Below, piece after piece: positions 53,966 through 58,579 of a DNA stretch of 58,579 nucleotides. The notes under the pieces were generated by a model, which saw only the letters and a list, made by a program, of their open reading frames with translations, did no database searches and was not told the DNA's origin. Location of the stretch: the NCBI GenBank assembly GCA_023461275.1, contig JAEYMI010000098.1:1-58579 (forward strand), read 5' to 3'. Each line of letters starts with the position of its first letter. Within the stretch, counting starts at the first letter, position 1. Origin of the DNA: Actinomycetes bacterium (GTDB lineage Bacteria; Actinomycetota; Actinomycetes; Mycobacteriales; Mycobacteriaceae). A program made the position numbers and the translations under genes.

Positions 53966-55160
53966 CCGGGCCGTCGGCCTCGTCGTCGGGAACGGTTTGG
54001 CCGGGACCCGTTTGGTCGGAACCGGTTTGGTCGGCAGCGGCGAGACGTTCGGAACGTGGGCGCAGCCACCGTCGGTCGATCCAGTGGTAGACGACGATCA
54101 CCGAGGCGGCCAGCGCCCACCCGAGTAGGACGTCGATGACGTAGTGCTCGGCGGTGTAGACGAGGGTGAATGCCATTGCCAGGGCGTATCCCATGAACAG
54201 TGTCTTGCCCAAGGCGCGCACCCGTGGCCACATGAACAGCGCCAGCAGCATGGTCAGGCCGGCATGCAACGACGGGATGGCCGCGACGAGGTTGGCCTTG
54301 CCCTGCCCGATCTGCAGCAGCTCCGACGCCGCCGGCACGTTGAGGTACTCCCACCCGCGTGCGGAGATCCGTTCCACGTAGGGCGCGGCGCCCGGATGGC
54401 TCGGCGTGACCGGTCCCAGCAGGCCACCGCCCGGATCGGGCGTCGGAGCGTACATGCACGACGGGTCGTGCGGGTGTCCGACGACCTGTTCCGACGTGCA
54501 TTTTGCGGCCGCCCAGGGCGGCGCAGCGGGCAGCAGCGAGTAGCCGATCAACGCCAGGAAGGTGGTCGCGACGAAGCATGCCGCATATCGACGCCACGCC
54601 GCGCGGTCCCGTAGCCACAACACGGCGGCCACCGCGTACGGGATGATGAAGTACGACATGTAGATGACGCTGGTGATGATCTCCCACCAGGGCGGACCGG
54701 CTTGTTTGAGCTGTCCTTGCAGCCATGCGGTGGGACTGACCCCGAACATCGCCTGATCGATGTCGACGGCGAGATGCCAGTGCGTTGGCATGCCCAGCCA
54801 CACCGCGACGTTGCGGGTCCAGTCGTAGAGCAGCAGGATCGCCGCGAACGGCAACCAGTCGATGATGACGGTGGTCGCCTTGCGGCGTCCGATGGTGGCC
54901 GCCAGCATGCCGAGGCACAGCAGCAGGAGCAGCCGCGTGCGGTCGAAGGCCAGACCACTGACCAGATACTCGTAGACCATGAACGCAACCCAGGCGGCGA
55001 TCGCGATCCGCCGGACGACGGTCAGATCCCGTCGGCGAGGCACGACGTCTGCGGCGGCGGCGATGTCGTCGAGAATCGGCTCGACGCCCGGTGCGTCGTC
55101 AGCCGAGTCACGTCGGCGTTCGGGTGGCAGGTCGGTCCCGACGGCCTCGTCGATGCTCAT
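53937..55160 (-). CDS. PAP2-family membrane phosphatase (AUR1/IPC synthase-like)
   Basis: 407 residues with a cytosolic N-terminal 45, then about seven membrane helices. The PAP2 catalytic motifs are AIPSLHAGLTMLLAL and, after one helix, YTAEHYVIDVLLGWALA (His and Asp of motif 3). A large extracytoplasmic loop with two cysteines (CTSEQ...SCMYAP) precedes them. This layout resembles AUR1/inositol phosphorylceramide synthase-like proteins of actinobacteria, suggesting a polyprenyl-phosphate, phospholipid or lipid head-group transfer role in the envelope. The C-terminal tail has Gln/Thr/Gly/Pro repeats (DQTGSDQTGPGQT). Confidence 0.88.
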   Translation of the reverse strand: MSIDEAVGTDLPPERRRDSADDAPGVEPILDDIAAAADVVPRRRDLTVVRRIAIAAWVAFMVYEYLVSGLAFDRTRLLLLLCLGMLAATIGRRKATTVIIDWLPFAAILLLYDWTRNVAVWLGMPTHWHLAVDIDQAMFGVSPTAWLQGQLKQAGPPWWEIITSVIYMSYFIIPYAVAAVLWLRDRAAWRRYAACFVATTFLALIGYSLLPAAPPWAAAKCTSEQVVGHPHDPSCMYAPTPDPGGGLLGPVTPSHPGAAPYVERISARGWEYLNVPAASELLQIGQGKANLVAAIPSLHAGLTMLLALFMWPRVRALGKTLFMGYALAMAFTLVYTAEHYVIDVLLGWALAASVIVVYHWIDRRWLRPRSERLAAADQTGSDQTGPGQTVPDDEADGPVSPSAVAPA

Positions 55161-55355
55161 GGTTGGCCGACGCTCATGGTCCCGACTGTCACTGAAAACT
55201 CTCCCGACTCGACCCCCACCACCGTTTGTTTCGTGTCAGCCTATCGACCATTTCCTGTTTGTCTGCCGTTCACGACACAGACCGGCGAGATTCGACGTCC
55301 CCAAACGATAGGATCGGTGACGCGAGTCACAGTGCGTCCGAGGAGGGGTCACCGC

Positions 55356-55571
55356 ATGCCCAACCGTTTCCTTCGCTACGGCGACCAGCGCTACATCATC
55401 AGTCGCGAAGCCGAGGCCAGGCTCAACCGCGCCCTCGATGCCGTCTACGCCGACGGCAGTCGCGGCCACGAGTGGCTGAACCTCTATCACGACTCCGAAG
55501 CACCGTGCCGACTGCTGATCGCCACCGGAGTGCCGATCACGATCGAGACCGTGCCCGCCGCCGACGACTGA
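55356..55571 (+). CDS. Small hypothetical protein
   Basis: 71 residues from ATG 55356 with a strong AGGAGGGG eight bases upstream. Sequence begins M-P-N-R-F-L-R-Y-G-D-Q-R-Y and is a soluble alpha/beta mix without recognisable motifs. It lies 19 bp before the endonuclease IV gene and is probably co-transcribed. Good codon usage and ribosome site support it as real. Confidence 0.7.
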   Translation: MPNRFLRYGDQRYIISREAEARLNRALDAVYADGSRGHEWLNLYHDSEAPCRLLIATGVPITIETVPAADD

Positions 55572-55590
55572 CGAAGCCGGGCCGATTATC

Positions 55591-56370
55591 GTGAGCGCCA
55601 TGCGCATCGGAGCCCACCTTCGCGAGGACGCGGATCCACTCGAGACCGCCGAGGAGCTCGGCATCGATGTCTTCCAGATGTTCGTCACCGACCCGCAGGG
55701 TTGGGGCAAGCCGCAACCCCGGCCCGACGCCGAACAGATCCGCGAGTCGCCGATCGACGTGGTGGTGCATTCGAGCTACCAGATCAACGTGGCGAGCCTG
55801 AACAACCGGCTGCGCATGCCGTCGCGTAAGGCCGTCGAACAGCAGGCTGCGGCGGCCGCCGATCTCGGCGCTTTCGGGCTGGTGGTGCACGGCGGTCACC
55901 TGCGCGACGGCGAGGACGCAGCGCAGGGAATTGCCAACTGGCACAAGCTTTTCGACCGCCAGCAGGACAAGGGCGGGTTCGGCGTGCCGATCCTCGTCGA
56001 GAACACCGCCGGCGGTGATCACGCGATGGCGCGCACGCTCGAGGCGATCGACCGACTGTGGGGCGAGGTCGGCGAATTCGAGCAGGCCGGCTTCTGCCTG
56101 GACACCTGCCACGCATGGGCCGGCGGCGAGGATCTCATCGGGCTCGTCGAACGCGTCCTGGCCATCACCGGCCGCATCGACCTGATCCACCTGAACAACT
56201 CGCGCGACGAGTTCGATTCCGGACGCGATCGGCACGCCAATCTGGAGTCCGGGCACATCGAACCCGACGTCCTGGCCGCCGTCGCGCGGGCCGCGAAGGC
56301 CCCGATCATCCTAGAGACCCCGGCCGAGGGAATCCCCGCAGACCTGGAGTACCTGCGCAGCGCGATCTGA
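55591..56370 (+). CDS. nfo: Endonuclease IV (AP endonuclease, TIM barrel)
   Basis: 259 residues from GTG 55591 (ATG 55600 is an alternative giving M-R-I-G-A-H-L). Zinc-dependent repair of abasic DNA sites. Family landmarks: VVHSSYQINVASLN, VVHGGH, ILVENTAGG, GFCLDTCHAWAGG, and IHLNNSRDEFDSGRDRHANL with the DRH zinc ligands, then ILETPAEG. It is slightly shorter than E. coli Nfo and like the mycobacterial End protein. With xthA, the window holds both AP endonuclease types. Confidence 0.93.
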   Translation: MSAMRIGAHLREDADPLETAEELGIDVFQMFVTDPQGWGKPQPRPDAEQIRESPIDVVVHSSYQINVASLNNRLRMPSRKAVEQQAAAAADLGAFGLVVHGGHLRDGEDAAQGIANWHKLFDRQQDKGGFGVPILVENTAGGDHAMARTLEAIDRLWGEVGEFEQAGFCLDTCHAWAGGEDLIGLVERVLAITGRIDLIHLNNSRDEFDSGRDRHANLESGHIEPDVLAAVARAAKAPIILETPAEGIPADLEYLRSAI

Positions 56371-56453
56371 GCGCTGCAGCCAACCCATTCATCCGATATT
56401 CACTATCGGCCACATTCCGCTAGCTAGAGTTAGCACCGTCACCCGCCCTACGG

Positions 56454-56482
56454 TTGTCGCGCGCGAAAATCAACGGTATTCT
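56454..56482 (+). promoter_or_regulatory. Probable sigma-A promoter of fadE5
   Basis: TTGTCG at 56454-56459 and TATTCT at 56477-56482 are separated by exactly 17 bases, close to the -35/-10 consensus. Predicted start of transcription is near 56489, leaving a 5' leader of about 165 bases before ATG 56655. Confidence 0.65.
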
Positions 56483-56484
56483 GT

Positions 56485-56502
56485 AGTTACCGGCGAGTAA
56501 CT
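56485..56502. promoter_or_regulatory. Probable repressor operator
   Basis: AGTTAC-CGGCGA-GTAACT is a perfect 6-bp-arm inverted repeat covering the predicted transcription start, immediately after the -10 box. The size and placement suit a TetR- or GntR-type repressor of fatty-acid genes. The regulator is not in the window. Confidence 0.6.
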
Positions 56503-56654
56503 TAGCGACTTTTTCGAGACCAACGCCTTGCATTAGCTACTGCAGCACAACGAGCGAGATCTACCAGCGCCTACACAACAGAGGTGGAGCGACGTGAGCG
56601 CCCACCATCTACATCGAGACAGCCCATCAGCCGACGTCTGAGATAGGAAATTTC

Positions 56655-58490
56655 ATGGGGCACTACAAGAGCAACGTGCGCGACCTGCACTTCAACCTGT
56701 TCGAGCTCTTCGAACTGGACAAGGTGCTCGAGAGCGGCGAATTCGGCGACCTCGACCACGAGACCGCGGTCGACATGATCCGCGAGGTCAAGAACCTCGC
56801 CGAGGGCATCGTCGCCGACTCGTTCGTCGACGCGGACCGCAATCCGCCGGTCTTCGATCCGGACACCCACAGCGTGACCATCCCGGAGAGCTTCGCGAAG
56901 TCCTACCACGCCTACATCGACGCCGGATGGGACAAGGTCGGCATCGCCGACGAGCTCGGCGGCATGCCGGCACCCCGGTCGCTCTACTGGGCGATGTCGG
57001 AGATGATCCTGGGCGCCAACCCGGCCCTCTTCATGTACTCGGCAGGCGCCGGATTCGCAAACATCTTCTACGACAACGGAACCGACGAGCAGAAGAAGTG
57101 GGCGGCGATCTGCTCCGAGCGCGGCTGGGGTGCCACCATGGTGCTCACCGAGCCCGACGCCGGCTCCGACGTGGGTGCGGCCCGCACCAAGGCCGTCGAA
57201 CAGGCCGACGGCACCTGGCACATCGACGGAGTGAAGCGCTTCATCACCTCCGCAGATCAGGACATGACCGAGAACATCTTCCACCTGGTCCTCGCTCGTC
57301 CCGAAGGTGCCGGACCCGGCACCAAGGGACTCTCCCTGTTCTTCGTCCCGAAGTTCCACTTCGACCATGAGACCGGCGAACTCGGCGAGCGCAACGGCGT
57401 CTTCGTCACCAACGTCGAGCACAAGATGGGCCTCAAGGCCTCGGCCACCTGTGAGGTCACCTTCGGGCAGCACGGCACACCGGCCGTGGGCTGGCTCGTC
57501 GGCGAAGTGCACAACGGCATCGCGCAGATGTTCGACGTCATCGAGCACGCTCGAATGATGGTGGGCACCAAGGCCATTTCGACTCTGTCGACCGGTTACC
57601 TCAACGCCCTCGACTACGCCAAGGAGCGTATCCAGGGTGCTGATCTGACCCAGATGACCGACAAGACCGCCCCGCGCGTGAGCATCACCCACCATCCGGA
57701 TGTGCGTCGCTCGCTGATGACCCAGAAGGCCTACGCCGAGGGTCTGCGCGCGATCTACCTCTACACCGCGTCACATCAGGATCCCATTGCCGCGCAGATC
57801 GTTTCGGGCGCGAGCCCCGACTTGGCGCACAAGGTCAACGACCTGCTCCTGCCGATCGTCAAGGGCGTCGGCTCCGAGCGTGCCTACGCAGTGCTCGGCC
57901 ACGAGTCGCTGCAGACGCTGGGCGGATCGGGCTTCCTGCAGGACTACCCGATCGAGCAGTACATCCGCGATTCCAAGATCGACTCGCTGTATGAGGGCAC
58001 CACCGCGATCCAGGCGCAGGACTTCTTCTTCCGCAAGATCATTCGCGACAAGGGTCAGGCGCTGGCGCATGTTGCCGGACAGGTCCAGTCGTTCATCGAC
58101 TCCGAAGCGGGCAATGGCCGGCTCAAGGCCGAACGCGCACTGCTGAAGACCGCGCTCGACGATGTGCAGGGCACGGCCGCCATCCTGACCGGCTTCCTGA
58201 TGGGTGCGCAGGAGAACCCGTCGGAGCTCTACAAGGTCGGCCTGGGTTCGGTGCGCTTCCTGATGGCTGTCGGCGACCTGCTGATCGGCTGGCTGCTGCT
58301 GCGTCAGGCCGAGATCGCGCTCGCCGCGCTCGACGCCGGACCGTCGGAGGCCGACAAGTCGTTCTACGAGGGCAAGGTGGCCGTGGCCAGTTTCTTCGCC
58401 AAGAACATGCTGCCGCTGCTCACCTCGGTGCGCGCCACCATCGAGACCATCGACAACGACATCATGGAGATCGACGAAGCCGCGTTCTGA
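56655..58490 (+). CDS. fadE5: Acyl-CoA dehydrogenase FadE5
   Basis: 611 residues, the same length as mycobacterial FadE5, and recognisable along its whole length (M-G-H-Y-K-S-N-V-R-D start; D-N-D-I-M-E-I-D-E-A-A-F end). FAD enzyme of beta-oxidation introducing the 2,3-double bond into acyl-CoA; FadE5 is known for broad chain-length acceptance. Motifs: MVLTEPDAGSDVGAARTKAV, VKRFITSADQDM, GLSLFFVPKFHF and HKMGLKASATCEV. Catalytic Glu447 lies in SLYEGTTAIQAQDFFF. The extra C-terminal region (about 470-611) is typical of this large group. Preceded by its own promoter and operator. Confidence 0.97.
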   Translation: MGHYKSNVRDLHFNLFELFELDKVLESGEFGDLDHETAVDMIREVKNLAEGIVADSFVDADRNPPVFDPDTHSVTIPESFAKSYHAYIDAGWDKVGIADELGGMPAPRSLYWAMSEMILGANPALFMYSAGAGFANIFYDNGTDEQKKWAAICSERGWGATMVLTEPDAGSDVGAARTKAVEQADGTWHIDGVKRFITSADQDMTENIFHLVLARPEGAGPGTKGLSLFFVPKFHFDHETGELGERNGVFVTNVEHKMGLKASATCEVTFGQHGTPAVGWLVGEVHNGIAQMFDVIEHARMMVGTKAISTLSTGYLNALDYAKERIQGADLTQMTDKTAPRVSITHHPDVRRSLMTQKAYAEGLRAIYLYTASHQDPIAAQIVSGASPDLAHKVNDLLLPIVKGVGSERAYAVLGHESLQTLGGSGFLQDYPIEQYIRDSKIDSLYEGTTAIQAQDFFFRKIIRDKGQALAHVAGQVQSFIDSEAGNGRLKAERALLKTALDDVQGTAAILTGFLMGAQENPSELYKVGLGSVRFLMAVGDLLIGWLLLRQAEIALAALDAGPSEADKSFYEGKVAVASFFAKNMLPLLTSVRATIETIDNDIMEIDEAAF

Positions 58491-58499
58491 TGACGACTT

Positions 58500-58520
58500 G
58501 GTCGCGGTAACCCCGCGACC
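58500..58520 (+). terminator. Hairpin after fadE5
   Basis: GGTCGCGG (58500-58507) pairs with CCGCGACC (58513-58520) around a five-base loop, 9 bp after the fadE5 stop. No T tract follows. Confidence 0.65.
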
Positions 58521-58538
58521 CACAGCACCAACACCTTC

Positions 58539-58579
58539 GGGGGGGGGGGGGGGCCCCGCGGGCGCCCGCGCGCCCCGGG
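58539..58579. other. Poly-G and GC-only tail, probable sequence artefact
   Basis: Fifteen G in a row, then CCCCGCGGGCGCCCGCGCGC and similar bases to the end, with no A or T at all. This is unlike anything else in the window and looks like low-quality sequence at a contig edge. Confidence 0.75.

Overview
The window is high-GC actinobacterial DNA. Its gene content points to the mycolic-acid-containing Mycobacteriales. It carries an ergothioneine pair (egtB-egtD), a 611-residue FadE5-type acyl-CoA dehydrogenase, a VirR/Rv0431-like LytR_C protein, a DUF4185 (arabinanase-type) secreted protein, and a gene order (GCS2-type ligase, sodC, virR-like, DUF3263, def, GNAT, xthA, thiC, thiD) that matches the M. 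tuberculosis Rv0433 to Rv0422c block from memory. Gordonia is my best guess, but that is inference because no search was run.

Layout. (1) 137-7155: a small lipoprotein gene divergent from an Mrp Na+/H+ antiporter operon (mrpA with fused B domain, C, D, E, F, G), whose junctions all overlap as ATGA. (2) 7298-26434: one 6378-residue non-ribosomal peptide synthetase (NRPS) with five modules, C-A-T-E / C-A-T / C-A-T / C-A-T / C-A*-T-TE. Module 2 is predicted to load serine. The fifth A domain has lost its core catalytic motifs. No MbtH, export or tailoring genes lie beside it. (3) 26435-26744: a repeat-rich gap with a perfect palindrome between two REP-like elements. (4) 26745-37843: the Rv0433-Rv0422c-like block. 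A secreted barnase/RNase Sa-type ribonuclease and its barstar-like inhibitor sit inside the def-GNAT-xthA operon. A siderophore-interacting reductase gene has an IdeR/DtxR-type iron box. thiC-thiD follow a TPP riboswitch. (5) 38076-45474: a 30-bp perfect palindrome, an oligopeptide ABC importer (B, C, fused double ATPase, binding lipoprotein last), a NagD-like HAD phosphatase and a small SHOCT membrane protein. (6) 45600-49404: an LLM-family oxidoreductase, a repeat block containing a tandemly duplicated egtD 3' end, then egtD and egtB. (7) 49477-56370: envelope and unknown genes (DUF5709, proline-rich membrane protein, DUF308, DUF4185, PAP2 phosphatase) and an endonuclease IV. (8) 56655-58490: fadE5 with a clear promoter/operator. 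The last bases, 58539-58579, are a poly-G and GC run that looks like a contig-end artefact.

Most unusual content: the orphan NRPS with its dead terminal A domain and repeat linkers, and a family of 21-bp tandem repeat arrays (core GGCGCC-GTCGAC, two helical turns per unit) that abut or contain the stop codons of sip, a GNAT gene and egtD. There are also two related long palindromes and a dispersed REP element. No rRNA, tRNA, CRISPR array, insertion sequence or prophage was recognised.
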